Positions 20,001 to 27,565 of a DNA stretch of 27,565 nt are shown here, piece by piece. The notes below the pieces were generated by a model that saw only the letters and a list, made by a program, of their open reading frames with translations, did no database searches and was not told where the DNA came from. The position numbers were made by a program, and so were the translations under genes. This stretch comes from a virus: IMG/VR virus record IMGVR_UViG_3300017969_000098, positions 1 to 27,565 of that record. One strand, given 5' to 3'. The stretch's first letter is position 1; each line of letters opens with the position of its first letter.

Positions 20001-23000
20001 CACAACAAAGGATTTAACAAAATTTTTAGAAAAATCAACACTGCCCAGTTTGACATTAGGTGAGTATGATAGATCTGTAGATACAGATGTTGATTTATTA
20101 TATGTTAATACAGATGAACTGAGTGCAGGGTATAAAATTTTAGTACTTGTTGATTCCAATGTTGCACAAGGTTGGTCAGTAAATGAATGGAGCGGGACTG
20201 CTTGGTCAAGAACATCGCAACAGACTTATGACACTGCGGATTATTGGGATTATGCTGATTGGTATGCTAATGGCTATTCTTCTAGTACAGTTGCCAATTA
20301 TATTGTTGCAGATGAAAGAGCAAGATTGAATGGAACTTACAATGTCAAAGATATTGTAAAAGTCCAGACATCATATGATGGTGAGTTTAGAATGTATGAA
20401 AAAACACCTTCTAGCTGGAAAGTGGTTGCTATACAAAATGGAACTATTCAACTATCAACAAAATTATATGATTATGTAAACAATCAAGTGGGTTTTGGAG
20501 CAGACGCATATGGTTCATCATTGTATGATGCTGAAGCAGTTACAGAATTAAGAAATATTTTAGAAGGTATAAAATCATGGGCTATTGATGAAGATGCTCT
20601 ATTGTTCAACAAATTATTTTTTATAGGTGTAAGAATTGCACAACAAGAACAAAAAGATATTGATTGGGTGTTCAAAACATCGTTTGTAAAACTTATAAAC
20701 ACATATTCAAATCTAGAACAATTGCGTGAGTTCCAGATCGATTCTTCTGATGCTGTGCAAAAGTTTTTAGATGAAGTTCTACCATTCAAAACAAATGTGC
20801 GAGAAGACATTACATTATACAACAATCAAGATGTTTTTGAAGGTGACATCACAGATTTTGACAATAAAACTTATTTTGACAAAACCATACAAGAATACAT
20901 CACTCCAACTCTACGTCAAGATGATTCATCATATCCTGATGTGTACAGTAAAAATCCATGGAAATTGTACGCAGACAACTTTAAATTTGTAATAGATTCT
21001 ATTGTTGTTGATCGTGGTGGATCAGGATACACAGAACCACCAAGAGTTGTCATATCAGGTGGTGGCGGCACCGGTGCTACAGCAACAGCAAGTATAGGAG
21101 ACGGAAAAGTTACACGGATAACAGTTACTAATAAAGGGTCGGGTTATTACACAACACCAACAGTTACACTACAAGGCGGAGGAGGTAGCACTGTGACTAC
21201 AGTTGCACTTGCTCATGCAGAACTCGGAAACGGAAAAGTTAGATCAATAGATTCGCAAATAAAGTTTGATCGTGTGAACACTCTAAAAGAAATCAATAGT
21301 TCTAACATTTTAGAATGGGCACCCTTTACATCTTATTCGATAGGTGACAATGTCAGATATCTAAATGAAATATATAGAGTGCAAGAATCATTTACAAGTG
21401 GCAAGACTTTTGACGACAATGCGATTTTATCTGATTCTTCTTCGGTAACAAACACAAGTCCTATTACAAGATGGACAGCTACAGATAGAATTGCAAGTTT
21501 CTATTCACCAACAACTGGTATGGCAGGACTAATTGGTGATGGCTCAACTACAATTAATGCTTATTCTCAACTAATGACTGGGATAGAATATCCAGGAGTA
21601 AAAGTTTCAGGCTTATCGTTTGCTTCGTCAACTGGTTATGATTTAACAGGATTTGATTTAGTGCAATACGACACAAATATTATTGTTACAGAGGATAGCG
21701 ATCCAGAAAATTTAGATCAAGTACTAGATTCAAAAACATTTACTACTGAACTAGGTATTAGAGCAGAAGATATTAATGTAGTTGGCGATGCTTTTATTTC
21801 GGAATATTCAGCTCATGCACCAGAAGAGGTGTTGCCAGGTGGAGTGTATGACACCATGGATCTCAAGGTGTACACAAAACAAACTGACGGTGCCTCAACT
21901 GTAAGCAAAAAAAATTATTATGGTGATGGTAGCACAGTTAACTATGCAACTCCATCTTTATCTGCTGTTGATGGCTTGCGTGTATTCAAAAACAATCTAT
22001 TCCAAAGAAGAGGTATTGAATATACGCTTGATTATCCCAATAAAACTATACAATTTGCAATTGCTCCTAGTTCAGGGGATATTATTTCTATCACCGCAAT
22101 CCGAGTAGCTACAGACAATTTGATAGGCAAGTTTGAGTTTACTGCTACAGATAGTTCTAATACATTTGAGTCAAAAATAAATTTTGATCTAATCACACAA
22201 CAATATGTTTTGGTCAATGGAATCAAACAGACTGTATCTTTGCAACTTAATGCTGATGGAGTGACAGCAGATGTAAAATTTACTCAAGCACCTGCTGTGG
22301 GTGATCAAGTGCAGGTATACCTATTTGATTTACCTTCTGGAACAAAAGCGTTCAGCGAAGTGGTTACCACACAATATGACAATATTCAAACTGATTCAAC
22401 TGAATTTGTTATTCAATTAGATCCTGTGTCTTTAATAACAGGACCTCATCATCACAAAGTTATAGTTGAAGGAGTCAGTGGTGCTGACAAATCAAATCGA
22501 TACAGGCTGCAACCACCTCAGATTGCTTATTATTTGGGAGATGGTTCAACAGTTGATTTTGTTGTGCCTAACGAACCAGTTGAGTCAGCTACTGCTGACA
22601 TCACAAACACAGAAGTTTGGAAAAATGGAATCCAACTTGTGGGTGTATCAGACTTTTCAATGAGCACTACTTTAGGTGGTGATAGATCGGTGGCTTTGAC
22701 AACTGCTCCAGCAGATGGCGATGTAGTTGCTATTGTTTACAAATCTGGTCATGATTATGAACTTGATGCTAGTGGAAAATTAGTTTTACAGGCAGGATGG
22801 AACGGCGATTCTAGCATAGATGCTGAGAGTGTGTTTGTAACAACATTTTCTAATCATGACACACAATCATTGAGAACTGAAGTATTTGCAGGTTCAACAG
22901 GTGCTCTTGCTGTGAATAGATTAAATTATGGTGGAGTGGTTGACTCTATTGATAACACAGAAGATTTTGGTGATCTTGGCGCTCTTGATCAACCAAATGA

Positions 23001-23889
23001 AGATTTTGGTTTTACTGATGGTAACATCTTTGTTGTAGACATACAGTCTAAAAGGTATAGACTGAGTGCTACACCAGTCAATGAAAGTTATGTATTTGTA
23101 GCAGTGAACAAAGAATACCTCACAGCAAATCATGATTTTATTTTGGAAGGCAATGAGATTGTGTTACCTAATAGAAATTTAGGTGTAAATGATGTAATCA
23201 CCATTACATATGTTGCTGGTGGTGTGTCTAAACCTGCGATTGCTTATAGAGTTTTCAAAGACATCATCAACAGATATCACTACAAAAGAATCAGCACAGC
23301 ACATTCCACATATCTATCATCTGATGTGAATATAAGTGATACCGAAATCACAGTGAGTGATGCAAGTGCATTAGGTGATCCAGACACTGATGCTAATAAT
23401 CCAGGTGTTGTGTTCATAGGCACAGAAAGAATTGCATATTTTGAAAAAGATGGCAACACACTGCGTAGGTTATTCAGAGGCACGCTCGGCACTGCAATTC
23501 AACAACACACAAGAAATGCCAAAGTTGTTGATGCCAGCGGAATTCAAACAATGCCATATCAAGACACTACCACAACAACTACATTTACTGGCGACGGAAG
23601 CACAGTGTCATTTGCGTTAGATTATGTTCCGTCAAACAAAGACCAAGTGCTTGTATTTGTTGGAGGTGAAAATATCAAAACATTTAGTGTTGGAAGTGAT
23701 TCTAGTTCAGCAGTAATTTTAGACACAGCACCTGCATCAGGGGTTCAAATCAACATCATAAGGAAAACAGGTTCAGTGTGGTACAATCAAGGTGCGACCA
23801 CAGGTGCTGACGGACAAGGACTTCAACAATCTACAAATATAAATGTGGCGTTTCTGCAAGACAAATCAGCAGATCTAAGTCTAATTTAA
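11062..23889 (+). CDS. giant multidomain virion structural protein (gp7/gp8 position)
   Basis: A single 4275-residue frame with no interruption. The first 140 residues ([39 protein letters not shown]) look like a conserved baseplate-attached N-terminus. In order, I see an amicyanin-like cupredoxin domain (155-262), a long unrecognised region with [15 protein letters not shown] near 1140, CBM5/12-like modules (1424-1466, 1682-1723), a probable seven-bladed FG-GAP propeller (2104-2657), an unrecognised region, a GSGY repeat (3314-3397), a third CBM-like module (3417-3455), and GDGST modules (starts at 2454, 3492, 3621, 3826, 4177). It directly follows gp6, where T4 encodes gp7 (1032 residues) and gp8, neither recognised elsewhere here. 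It is therefore likely a peripheral baseplate or adhesion protein on the virion. No signal peptide or membrane segment. TGGAGG at 11047-11052 lies 9 nt before the ATG, which overlaps the gp6 stop. Its role is inferred from position and domains only. Confidence 0.7.
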   Translation: MSKSTRSSSQLLPQIFQTEKNKRFINSTIDQLIEPSVLEKLSAYIGQRFRPSYRTSDIYVQESTTQRQNYQLEPTVVYKSDGNTVDFASQYIDAVNEIAAQGGSSDKHDRLWQQESYAYSPPIDHDKFVNYRQYYWIANNLSPITLVLGPGTQSTISVTNNGLGAYKFSNKVDQNNPDIIVYKGCTYNFEIDAPGHPFYIKTQYGTGDADQFDSTYVENNGASEGTVKLKVPASDSSTTVDNVLFYQCGNHISMKGRIIIKDLELEDFDPAEAIEGCKNFIDATGFELTNTVNVQITSGAVSNYTNVKYFVNGVGNRISFTDISQHEVVESYGIESGEIFDENGTVGWDTVGFDNSTSQSTAPDYWTINRESQDLNAWTRANRWVHIDAVRQTESKLNTTIPLSENIRAKRPIIEFVANLELYNHGNNGRLIDVIDTETTDALSKVQGEEGYFSDGTALRKGDLVIFTADPNQQKRIFEVDFAEVSNAVDSTTVLQLVLSESFTAQEMLSVTARRGNNRGVTYHVENDVWKASQLKTKINQKPLFDVFDNNHVSLSNLDTYVSSNFTGTTLFEIATDASQGTPDTVYGTNVIYERLGLINDLRINDTFNSSSFQYVNEGVIVEEPIRQYHIHKYQKGSTNHVSINNWQKTKIKNSQRIVQTYESNHNEHYFEINHYLNASTLTDLTFQVFLNGDFITTYSTETINGRFYVKTDNVIKPGNVITIKCHSKTGTPSGKGFFETPLSLQRNSKNENFEKFTLGDIVKHYRLATHENSSFDGTPVGINNSRDIHQLFTYGSLIMQHSGSDVLAHILLKDDVMSLAKSMRFAAREYEKIKQSLVERSKEISLDGNDDENLNRVLELINENKTDSMPFANTDMVGFGNDRIVTSYTVVDSEVVNYPISQRHNLNELSKRSVYVYLNNVQLVHELDYEFTDVSDSSNQHGVEIKTDLSVNDVIKVVEYDSTDSSFVPDTPAKLGLAPVYQPIKFKDDTYQTDDGLGLDVIKGHDGSITLAYGDYRDNLLLEFEKRIYNNIKTKYNPDVLNINYGFFRDNEYTNKEILDVFARDFFSWTGTNAIDYTTNDTYDASNDFTWNFAQYKNSIDNTSLPGHWRGIYTQWFDTDTPHTTPWEMLGFSIKPDWWETRYGPAPYTRGNLLLWNDIADGFIAQGERQGYYTQYRRTNDFYSVIPVTNDGKIASPSDAGILGQSTILDRDQQNNWTYGDSGPPESAWKKSSSYRFAEQVAKFLSKPGQYAGMYFDTSRINKNVVNQYVYNGKYRQPVNNYFLPSATVFTSGYINTVFDYIKHLGYNASTYVANRFDNISVQLSYKLGGFTNKDNLQVSVGSVSPQTTAQGVFLPQENFDILLYKSAPVATVNYSGVIVQKTDNGYKVSGYSNYARTFSYYKPKQYNDHVLVRVGATTESFSQWQPGGFYANGSIVKNAGKFYRALQSISSNQTFNESNWNEIGSALPLKGGVSVKQYKNYETTATIVPYGTELKNEQEVADFLFGYSKYLEQQGFIFDNFVSELNLPANWELSVKEFLFWSTQNWNTNAVITLSPAAQSLKYKKENTIGDDLTDSDQYYSVLQQDGLPINPYNLSTKRQDGIFEIITNPAEDGIYNADIKAVQKEHLILLDNSSQFKDVIFDEALGNRQDRVKLVGFKTANWNGDLYAPGYVIDQAKISEWQPFSDYRIGENVSHQGKYYTAIQNHTSDENFDSKNWSAKTESPQQQMLPNWDAKAEAFRDFYSLDSDNFDAEQQRYAQHLIGYQQRDYFNDLGLEELTQFKFYQGMLKEKGTVSPIQKFKSQPQTGQTVSYNLFEDYAFRVGEFGGHRTQQEFAFKVDESIHIKNKLIYNITDGSQADTETIINVNAVNDELLIKPYAFSGSPFITYDYDQHQNTTQSIFSYPIAGYALPEQVTKTVFHESELLDLDVSDLKEGSTVWIANTASGDWDVKRVNSINANATVYKQFDNTLQISSNRPHGLSEDDYVVITSTDASINGIYKVKLTDSTDDLNTFSVDFTGNFDSTNTVGVISKLTSIRINSIDNIESITPTKGFQIGNYVYVDNNYNEQYPNNGLWKVYQKSVDTDYTIGEQTFSDELSQDGETATAIAVSDNNLYLGVGAPGSNKVFVYLRGNVTDDFTLRNDIELDIGNTANDDRFGESLAITTDGARLFASSPGTFDIVKLTLSATARTYSRGTTITGANSGATGTILDIDWDNDIIWVKNTGNQDFEVETLDIGDSSSVLSITAILGSDYASQGAVHWINRDARLSFGINQSIIAPNVDAGGEFGKAIAVSGDGTYLAVGAPGSPDDSVTNDRGAVFIYKYAKDGSSARYDLHQTLIPSSNSQVDSRFGDKIAFAEDGNTLAISAPLYDNDSTTANAGTVYVYRLKNDTFFEHEKIEPNLIDDVQFGNGVAISEDGTDLLVGAPKYTDVLGDQGGVFHYIQNTSEHVGDGSTTTFTVGFNIDHSIHLGVFVNNDNLVQNDDSSTAPFYTLDGSSNTITFGTAPTSSAVIVIKQFAFEEIITAPKIQSNQQFGNNLYVKDNTLLIQSNKGDAELSTTFDTVTDDGSTALSGTTFDRSTTRFIDLQLDSGQVHVYNKLDTQFKYVQNLPTSVNLQTGANYGGALALSQLSAYIGAPKLDTTLSNSGRLFVFEKPTSDLGWKTAYTQPDLVRSANITNSFLYNKDTGKTLTQLALIDPAKGRLFGEVQKAISYQTPYDPANYSSWDDDHNGEIWLDVSKFKYIWYEQGSLDEKLTNWGKLHPSSSVEVNVWIESDLTPTQYNALSGTNEGESQNITGTAKTNFLTKRVFDANKSTFTNKYFYWVTNRKTVDSNNSVSAQQVANAIQNPDSFANNYGAVVSNRAVLLNLDRSQLEQDRIIFKIENTTDNEQLQKHTEHVLISKDDANSEIPQQLTDKFFDSLIGFDNFGRSVPDVTQPEGLRYGSLNRPRQSWYKDRLGALKIIVQFINDNLTNKPYATTKDLTKFLEKSTLPSLTLGEYDRSVDTDVDLLYVNTDELSAGYKILVLVDSNVAQGWSVNEWSGTAWSRTSQQTYDTADYWDYADWYANGYSSSTVANYIVADERARLNGTYNVKDIVKVQTSYDGEFRMYEKTPSSWKVVAIQNGTIQLSTKLYDYVNNQVGFGADAYGSSLYDAEAVTELRNILEGIKSWAIDEDALLFNKLFFIGVRIAQQEQKDIDWVFKTSFVKLINTYSNLEQLREFQIDSSDAVQKFLDEVLPFKTNVREDITLYNNQDVFEGDITDFDNKTYFDKTIQEYITPTLRQDDSSYPDVYSKNPWKLYADNFKFVIDSIVVDRGGSGYTEPPRVVISGGGGTGATATASIGDGKVTRITVTNKGSGYYTTPTVTLQGGGGSTVTTVALAHAELGNGKVRSIDSQIKFDRVNTLKEINSSNILEWAPFTSYSIGDNVRYLNEIYRVQESFTSGKTFDDNAILSDSSSVTNTSPITRWTATDRIASFYSPTTGMAGLIGDGSTTINAYSQLMTGIEYPGVKVSGLSFASSTGYDLTGFDLVQYDTNIIVTEDSDPENLDQVLDSKTFTTELGIRAEDINVVGDAFISEYSAHAPEEVLPGGVYDTMDLKVYTKQTDGASTVSKKNYYGDGSTVNYATPSLSAVDGLRVFKNNLFQRRGIEYTLDYPNKTIQFAIAPSSGDIISITAIRVATDNLIGKFEFTATDSSNTFESKINFDLITQQYVLVNGIKQTVSLQLNADGVTADVKFTQAPAVGDQVQVYLFDLPSGTKAFSEVVTTQYDNIQTDSTEFVIQLDPVSLITGPHHHKVIVEGVSGADKSNRYRLQPPQIAYYLGDGSTVDFVVPNEPVESATADITNTEVWKNGIQLVGVSDFSMSTTLGGDRSVALTTAPADGDVVAIVYKSGHDYELDASGKLVLQAGWNGDSSIDAESVFVTTFSNHDTQSLRTEVFAGSTGALAVNRLNYGGVVDSIDNTEDFGDLGALDQPNEDFGFTDGNIFVVDIQSKRYRLSATPVNESYVFVAVNKEYLTANHDFILEGNEIVLPNRNLGVNDVITITYVAGGVSKPAIAYRVFKDIINRYHYKRISTAHSTYLSSDVNISDTEITVSDASALGDPDTDANNPGVVFIGTERIAYFEKDGNTLRRLFRGTLGTAIQQHTRNAKVVDASGIQTMPYQDTTTTTTFTGDGSTVSFALDYVPSNKDQVLVFVGGENIKTFSVGSDSSSAVILDTAPASGVQINIIRKTGSVWYNQGATTGADGQGLQQSTNINVAFLQDKSADLSLI
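11524..11847 (+). other. amicyanin-like cupredoxin domain within the giant protein
   Basis: Residues about 155-262. APGHPFYI supplies His196; the C-terminal strand [10 protein letters not shown] gives Cys248, His251 and Met254, followed by KGRIII. A distant His and then Cys-x2-His-x2-Met is the type 1 copper ligand pattern, with the short loop spacing of amicyanin. Copper binding itself is inferred. Confidence 0.6.
15331..15459 (+). other. CBM5/12-like module 1 in the giant protein
   Basis: Residues 1424-1466. W1426, Y1432, then [15 protein letters not shown] and a closing W1462 follow the pattern W-x5-Y-x2-G-x-x-V-x4-G-x-x-Y...W of chitin-binding CBM5/12 modules. Ligand unknown. Confidence 0.5.
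16105..16230 (+). other. CBM5/12-like module 2 in the giant protein
   Basis: Residues 1682-1723. W1684, Y1690, [15 protein letters not shown] and W1720 repeat the module 1 pattern with clearer agreement to the family. Confidence 0.55.
17371..19032 (+). repeat. FG-GAP-type beta-propeller repeats in the giant protein (apparent seven blades)
   Basis: Seven repeats between residues 2104 and 2657 share the pattern FG-x-x-x-A-x-x-x-DG-x-x-L-x-V-G-A-P, then GxVYVY. FG (or YG) pairs are at 2160, 2290, 2354, 2412, 2537 and 2624; the first blade keeps only the VGAPGS half (2121-2126). The calcium loop of integrin FG-GAP repeats is reduced to a lone DG, as in the FG-GAP_2 type. Two inserts break the series: about 2186-2285 and a GDGST module at about 2454-2520. 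Confidence 0.65.
21001..21252 (+). repeat. GSGY glycine-rich duplicated repeat in the giant protein
   Basis: Residues 3314-3397. Two half-repeats, [20 protein letters not shown] and [18 protein letters not shown], separated by a [12 protein letters not shown] strand. The second is followed by GNGKVRSI. The pattern resembles short beta repeats common in phage fibres. Confidence 0.6.
21310..21426 (+). other. CBM5/12-like module 3 in the giant protein
   Basis: Residues 3417-3455. W3419, Y3425, [14 protein letters not shown] follow the same pattern as modules 1 and 2, but the closing Trp is not at the expected place, so this copy is the most degenerate. Confidence 0.45.
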
Positions 23890-25199
23890 ATTTTTATAAA
23901 AATAATTCTAGGATGAGTTTGATCATCATCAACAAGTGATCTGCCTATCACAGCAAATGGGTTAGGAGTGTCTGAGGCAACTGCATGGCCTGGAGTATTA
24001 GAAGTAACCAAAAGATCACCTTTTCTTACAGAACCTACCACTTTGCATTCAACTTTGCCTTTGAGTGCAATAGCTGGTCCGTCTTCTTGTTGATTCATTA
24101 GATAGGCCCATTTTTCACTCACTACGCCTGCAATTTTTGTATCATTTTCTACAGTGGACTGTGTAATTTCATGAGTGCCACCGTGTATCATCACATGGCC
24201 TACATCGTAGGTTGCATCTGCTGAGTATTTTTCTGCCAAGTCAGCGTACTGTGCCTGTGATGCTGTGGTTGATAAAATATTTGTAGATGGATTATATGAT
24301 AATCCTGTGTCGGTCTCAATGCCTTGTGTGCCTGTGGCACCATCGACAAAAGTGATATAAACAGTTTCATCAGTGGTATTGTTGGCTGTAACTGTGACAT
24401 TGGTTGCTTCTGTGGCAACTGCAGAAGTTCCTGTAGAAACAGCGTTGTCAACATATGCTTTTACTGATTGTTGAGTGGGTATCAAAGTAGCTGAATCTGA
24501 AGCCATGTTGTCTTCATCAACAAAAGCAGTGATGGTTATTGTACCATCTGAAATTGATCCATATTGTACAGTGCCAGTGGCAGTGATATTTCTTAAACTT
24601 GCAATATCAATGTTACTGTCAGCAACTAAAGCTTTGTTTGCGGCAGCTGTTCCATTAGTGATGCCATCTAATTTTTCTAAATCAGTCTCGTTCATATCAG
24701 CAGATCCGATTATAAATGAGCCTGTGGCAGTGATGTTTCCACCGGATGTCACAGCACCTGAAATTGACATTGCTCCGTCAACACTGACTGTGCCTGAATC
24801 TTCTGATCTTAACACACCAGCTAGGTTTATATCATCGTTTATTGTAATAGCTGTAGAATCACTAGATGAAAGAGTGTTAGCAGTCAAATCAGAATTTGTA
24901 GCAATAATAACTGTGCCTGCTGAATCTGTAGATGTATTGATGTTAGTACCACCAGCGAATCGCAATGTTTCAGTTCCGTCGGCTGTGACAGTCAAAGTTG
25001 CACTGTCATCTGCAACAAAATCTATGCTGAATGTTGAAGGAATTTCAGAATATTTTGCTATCCTTATACCACCAGCAGTTGCTCCGTCATGCACTCTGAT
25101 TGTATCAAGAGTAGTGTCAACAGTTACTTCGCCAATAGCTCCTGTGAATGAAGTGTGTTCGGCTGTAGTTCCTCTTCTAAACTGTACTTGTGTTGCCAT
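23886..25199 (-). CDS. tail fibre-like protein with Mtd-type N-terminus, inverted
   Basis: A 437-residue fibre-like protein. Residues 1-50 ([20 protein letters not shown], then VHDGATAGG) match the short attachment domain seen at the start of many fibres, including the major tropism determinant. The middle is Ser/Thr/Asp-rich shaft sequence with [23 protein letters not shown] and [14 protein letters not shown], both recurrent in marine phage fibres. The C-terminal domain (about 315-437) begins [19 protein letters not shown] and ends RIIFIKI; it recurs at fibre ends and may serve as a trimerisation or chaperone-like tip, which is inference. It is the only structural gene on the minus strand, has its own late promoter, and its stop overlaps the giant gene stop (23886-23889). 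Several sampled 60-nt lines are G+C-richer (up to 31 of 60) than sampled lines of the giant gene (14-25 of 60). It could be host-range related. Confidence 0.75.
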   Translation of the reverse strand: MATQVQFRRGTTAEHTSFTGAIGEVTVDTTLDTIRVHDGATAGGIRIAKYSEIPSTFSIDFVADDSATLTVTADGTETLRFAGGTNINTSTDSAGTVIIATNSDLTANTLSSSDSTAITINDDINLAGVLRSEDSGTVSVDGAMSISGAVTSGGNITATGSFIIGSADMNETDLEKLDGITNGTAAANKALVADSNIDIASLRNITATGTVQYGSISDGTITITAFVDEDNMASDSATLIPTQQSVKAYVDNAVSTGTSAVATEATNVTVTANNTTDETVYITFVDGATGTQGIETDTGLSYNPSTNILSTTASQAQYADLAEKYSADATYDVGHVMIHGGTHEITQSTVENDTKIAGVVSEKWAYLMNQQEDGPAIALKGKVECKVVGSVRKGDLLVTSNTPGHAVASDTPNPFAVIGRSLVDDDQTHPRIIFIKI

Positions 25200-25206
25200 G
25201 TGTTAG

Positions 25207-25214
25207 TATTTATA
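25207..25214 (-). promoter_or_regulatory. T4-type late promoter of the inverted fibre gene
   Basis: The complement of 25207-25214 is a perfect TATAAATA, 7 nt before the ATG of the minus-strand fibre gene. No Shine-Dalgarno sequence lies between. It faces away from the box at 25247-25254. Confidence 0.8.
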
Positions 25215-25246
25215 GTCATCAAATATGTACTGCTATATTTGTTCAG

Positions 25247-25254
25247 TATAAATA
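25247..25254 (+). promoter_or_regulatory. T4-type late promoter of the 216-residue gene
   Basis: A perfect TATAAATA followed by GATGAT and the ATG at 25261, so the 6-nt spacing seen at gp48, gp25 and gp6 is kept. No Shine-Dalgarno sequence is present. Confidence 0.8.
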
Positions 25255-25260
25255 GATGAT

Positions 25261-25911
25261 ATGACTGATTCAACACAAGATAATCAAACACAAACAACAG
25301 TTAAACCTGATGAACAGCAGGGTATAAACATTGAAGGTTATATTAAAATCTTTGATCCAGACTCAGGTGATGTTTATGTAGACAAAAAGAATGCAATACA
25401 TTATGAAAATTTTTCTGAAGCACTTGCAAAATCTATAGCAAACAGATCAACAGGCTTCATTGAAGAAATGCACTTTGGAAATGGTGGTACTTCTGTAGAT
25501 AACACAGGTATCATAACATATCTTACACCAAATACCACAGGTGCAAATGCAAATTTATATAACAGAACTTATTACAAAAGTGTAAATGATCAATCATCAC
25601 TAAACACAGATACAACAAGAAACAAAATTACAATTGCACACACAGATGGAACAACCTATACTGACTGTATAATATCTTGTCTGTTAGACTTCGGTGAGCC
25701 AGCAGGTCAACAAGCGTTTGACAACACAACCACAGTGAATGACACATATGTGTTTGATGAAATTGGACTGTTTTCATGGGAAGGCACAGCAGGCGCAGGC
25801 AATCTATTGACACATGTGATATTCCATCCTGTGCAAAAATCGTTGAATAGATTGATACAAATAGACTATACCATAAGGATTCAAAGTTTGACAAACTTTG
25901 TTGATGTTTAA
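25261..25911 (+). CDS. unrecognised virion structural-type protein
   Basis: A 216-residue protein that I do not recognise as a T4 gene product. The first 20 residues are polar (Gln/Thr-rich, no membrane or signal segment). Next comes IEGYIKIFDPDSGDVYVDKKN (24-44), then an AIHYENFSEALAKSIANRS helix and the FGNGGTSVDNTGIITYL turn (about 76-92). The end, FHPVQKSLNRLIQIDYTIRIQS, reads as beta strands. The composition (Asn, Thr, Asp, Gly) matches neighbouring structural proteins. It does not resemble T4 gp8 or gp9, although a wedge or fibre-connector role would fit its place between two fibre genes. It has its own perfect late promoter, so late expression is likely. The start at 25261 is set by the promoter spacing; an ATG at 25256 is out of frame. 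Confidence 0.72.
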   Translation: MTDSTQDNQTQTTVKPDEQQGINIEGYIKIFDPDSGDVYVDKKNAIHYENFSEALAKSIANRSTGFIEEMHFGNGGTSVDNTGIITYLTPNTTGANANLYNRTYYKSVNDQSSLNTDTTRNKITIAHTDGTTYTDCIISCLLDFGEPAGQQAFDNTTTVNDTYVFDEIGLFSWEGTAGAGNLLTHVIFHPVQKSLNRLIQIDYTIRIQSLTNFVDV

Positions 25912-25916
25912 GGAGC

Positions 25917-25924
25917 GGTAAATA
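25917..25924 (+). promoter_or_regulatory. degenerate T4-type late promoter of the right-hand fibre gene
   Basis: GGTAAATA keeps the TAAATA core and the 6-nt gap to the ATG at 25931. A GGAG at 25912-25915 is 15 nt from the ATG, too far for an ordinary Shine-Dalgarno sequence. It could be a weak late promoter, or the gene could be read from the promoter at 25247. Confidence 0.4.
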
Positions 25925-25930
25925 TAACAC

Positions 25931-27565
25931 ATGGCATACACAATTAATAAAACAGATGGAACAATAGTAGCAACAGTAGAAGATGGTGTCCTTGATACAA
26001 CCACTTCGCTTCAATTAATAGGAAGAAACTATCAATCCTATGGTGAACCATTTAATGAAAATCTTGTAAAACTATTAGAAAATTCTGCTTCGACCACAGC
26101 ACCATCAGCTCCACTTACTGGTGAGTTATGGTATGACAAATCATCTAGTTCTTTAAAAGTTTATGACGGATCTAATTTTAATCCAATTGGCATAAGAAAT
26201 TCCGCAACAGCACCGACCACAGGTTTATCAACAGGCACACTTTGGAATGACACCACTAATGATCAACTATACATGTATGATGGGTCTGCTTTTGATTTAA
26301 TTGGACCGATATTTAAAACAGGTGACGGTGTATCGGGTTGGAAAGTTGATGTAGAAGATTTATCAGGTGGTGGCACAGCAAATGTGTTGTCTTTGTATCA
26401 AGATGGTACAAGAGTTGCAATACTTACAAAAACTGCAAGAACACTAGATTCCGTGCCAGCTGGTTTTCCTTCAGCTACTTTAGATGCAGGCCTTACATTT
26501 TATGAACAAACAGATTCAACAACATTTAGATTGCATGCCACTGCACAGAACTCTCTAGAGTTAGGTGGCAGAGAAGCCGCAAGGTATTTGGTAGATGATC
26601 AAAACCAAACAACTACTGGTTCATTTGCCATAGCAAACAATTCTGGTTTAACTGTAGGAGCAGCCAGTGATGCAACACTTTCTATTTCAAGCAGTGATTT
26701 AATCATTACTAATAACAACGCTGATCAAAATATTATTTTTAAAATTAACCAAGCATCTGTAGTAACAACAGCAATGACAATAACAGACACTGCTGATGTC
26801 AACATTGCAGGAAATCTAACTGTTCAAGGAAATTTAACCACAGCGGGTTCTTCGTCATCATTTGCTGACAATGTGATTGCAATCAATGATGAAGACGGCA
26901 ATGGCGGTTCAAGAGATTCCAATCAAAATGCCGGACTGCTTATAGATGGTGCAACAGCAGGTAATGATGTAACATTCCAAGTGACAGGATCAGATGGCGG
27001 ATATTTAGAATCGTCATCAGGTTTATCCGTTGCAACAGGCGAAGCATTCTATGTGAATGGAACTTCTGTGTTGAATGCAACCACATTAGGGTCTGCAGTG
27101 GTGACATCATCTCTTACCACAGTTGGTGCACTTGATTCAGGATCTATTACAATAGGATTTGGCGATATTGATGTTGGAGATGCTAACAAAGTTTCAGCAG
27201 GCACCATCAGCACAAGTGCTTTGATTCTTCCATCATCAGAAAATCCAGACTCGTCAACAAGATTTCAAATTGACAATGTTTCAAACGATGCTGATCTAGG
27301 CACTTCAACAAGCACAATATTGACAGAGTATGCAGTAAAAACTTATGTTGACTCTCAAATTTCTGGTATAGTAACAGACCTTGTGTTTTCTATGGACATA
27401 TCAGGACTAAGCAATGCCGCCATAGCAACTATACTTGAAACTCTAGCACCAACTTCTGATTATGCTGTAGGCACCAAGGCAAGAATTGCAGGAGTTTCAT
27501 ATTCGCCTACATCATCTTCATCTTACAGTGCTGGTTCAATTGGAAATCCTGCTTCAGTGACAACA
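25931..27565 (+). CDS. tail fibre protein, partial (3' end beyond the window)
   Basis: An open frame of 545 codons running off the right edge without a stop. It begins MAYTINKTDGTIVATVEDG, a recurrent start of marine T4-like fibre proteins, followed by NLVKLLENSA and ELWYDKSSSSLKVYDGS (about 69-85); the latter is repeated as TLWNDTTNDQLYMYDGS (about 103-119). A ladder of shaft motifs follows, including NIAGNLTVQGNLTT and FADNVIAINDEDG (about 295-322). TEYAVKTYVDSQI (about 465-477) matches a motif of the inverted fibre. The tip domain is outside the window. It is likely a receptor-binding or structural fibre attached to the baseplate. The start is set by ATG 25931, 19 nt after the preceding stop. 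Confidence 0.8.
   Translation, partial: MAYTINKTDGTIVATVEDGVLDTTTSLQLIGRNYQSYGEPFNENLVKLLENSASTTAPSAPLTGELWYDKSSSSLKVYDGSNFNPIGIRNSATAPTTGLSTGTLWNDTTNDQLYMYDGSAFDLIGPIFKTGDGVSGWKVDVEDLSGGGTANVLSLYQDGTRVAILTKTARTLDSVPAGFPSATLDAGLTFYEQTDSTTFRLHATAQNSLELGGREAARYLVDDQNQTTTGSFAIANNSGLTVGAASDATLSISSSDLIITNNNADQNIIFKINQASVVTTAMTITDTADVNIAGNLTVQGNLTTAGSSSSFADNVIAINDEDGNGGSRDSNQNAGLLIDGATAGNDVTFQVTGSDGGYLESSSGLSVATGEAFYVNGTSVLNATTLGSAVVTSSLTTVGALDSGSITIGFGDIDVGDANKVSAGTISTSALILPSSENPDSSTRFQIDNVSNDADLGTSTSTILTEYAVKTYVDSQISGIVTDLVFSMDISGLSNAAIATILETLAPTSDYAVGTKARIAGVSYSPTSSSSYSAGSIGNPASVTT

Noticed and set aside
11062-23889. Intein or frameshift inside the giant gene
   Set aside because: The frame is continuous, and no intein splice motifs (N-terminal Cys/Ser block with C-terminal HN) were recognised at domain borders.
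23890-23903. Perfect 14-bp palindrome ATTTTTATAAAAAT at the convergent gene ends, as a terminator
   Set aside because: It is A/T only with no stable G-C stem, and it codes for the last residues (FIKI) of the inverted fibre.
24475-25206. 243-codon plus-strand frame opposite the inverted fibre gene
   Set aside because: It is the antisense shadow of the fibre gene. The minus-strand product has clear fibre domains and a late promoter, while the plus frame is a Val/Ser/Pro-rich sequence with no recognisable domain.
23886-25260. Invertible fibre cassette with flanking inverted repeats
   Set aside because: Apart from the two opposed TATAAATA boxes in the right interval, no matching inverted repeat was seen at the left edge, and no invertase gene is in the window.
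25628-26014. 128-codon minus-strand frame across the 216-residue gene end
   Set aside because: It lies antisense to two better supported genes, is Cys/Leu-rich without domains, and has no promoter or Shine-Dalgarno sequence.

Overview
The window is a stretch of a T4-like (myovirus-type) tailed bacteriophage genome. The evidence is a recognisable late gene order (gp55, gp48, gp53, hub, gp5, PAAR, gp25, gp6), T4-type late promoters and low G+C. Fibre and repeat types typical of marine viruses (an Mtd-like fibre start, GDGST modules, the AVKxYVD fibre motif) suggest a cyanophage- or pelagiphage-like virus. The host cannot be decided from this sequence. No tRNA, insertion sequence, CRISPR array or integration module was seen.

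Left end (1-1828): a partial recombination nuclease subunit gp47 on the minus strand, a small SGNH-hydrolase-like gene on the plus strand, and the late sigma factor gp55 on the minus strand. gp47 and gp55 share the same sigma70-like arrangement, TTGCAT-N17-TATAAT, which suggests early or middle expression. gp55 should then direct RNA polymerase to the late promoters that head the structural genes in the rest of the window.

Baseplate block (1863-11062): gp48 tube cap, gp53 wedge, a gp27-like hub, gp5 spike without a visible lysozyme domain, PAAR tip, gp25 and a long gp6. Genes are packed with 1-base stop/start overlaps or very short gaps. Where a new transcript is predicted, a TAAATA box lies exactly 6 nt before the ATG and no Shine-Dalgarno sequence is seen. 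Most genes inside an operon have a Shine-Dalgarno sequence instead.

Giant gene (11062-23889): one 4275-residue open frame, almost half the window, in the place where T4 has gp7 and gp8. It carries an amicyanin-like copper-site motif near its N-terminus, three CBM5/12-like aromatic modules, an apparent seven-bladed FG-GAP propeller, a GSGY glycine-rich repeat and a C-terminal series of GDGST modules. It is probably a baseplate-peripheral or adhesion protein.

Fibre region (23886-27565): a 437-residue tail-fibre-like gene inverted relative to its neighbours and driven by its own late promoter, a 216-residue unrecognised structural-type protein, and a second tail fibre gene that runs off the right edge. 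A 61-nt interval with two outward-facing perfect TATAAATA boxes separates the inverted fibre from the rest. No gene-free stretch exceeds about 60 nt.
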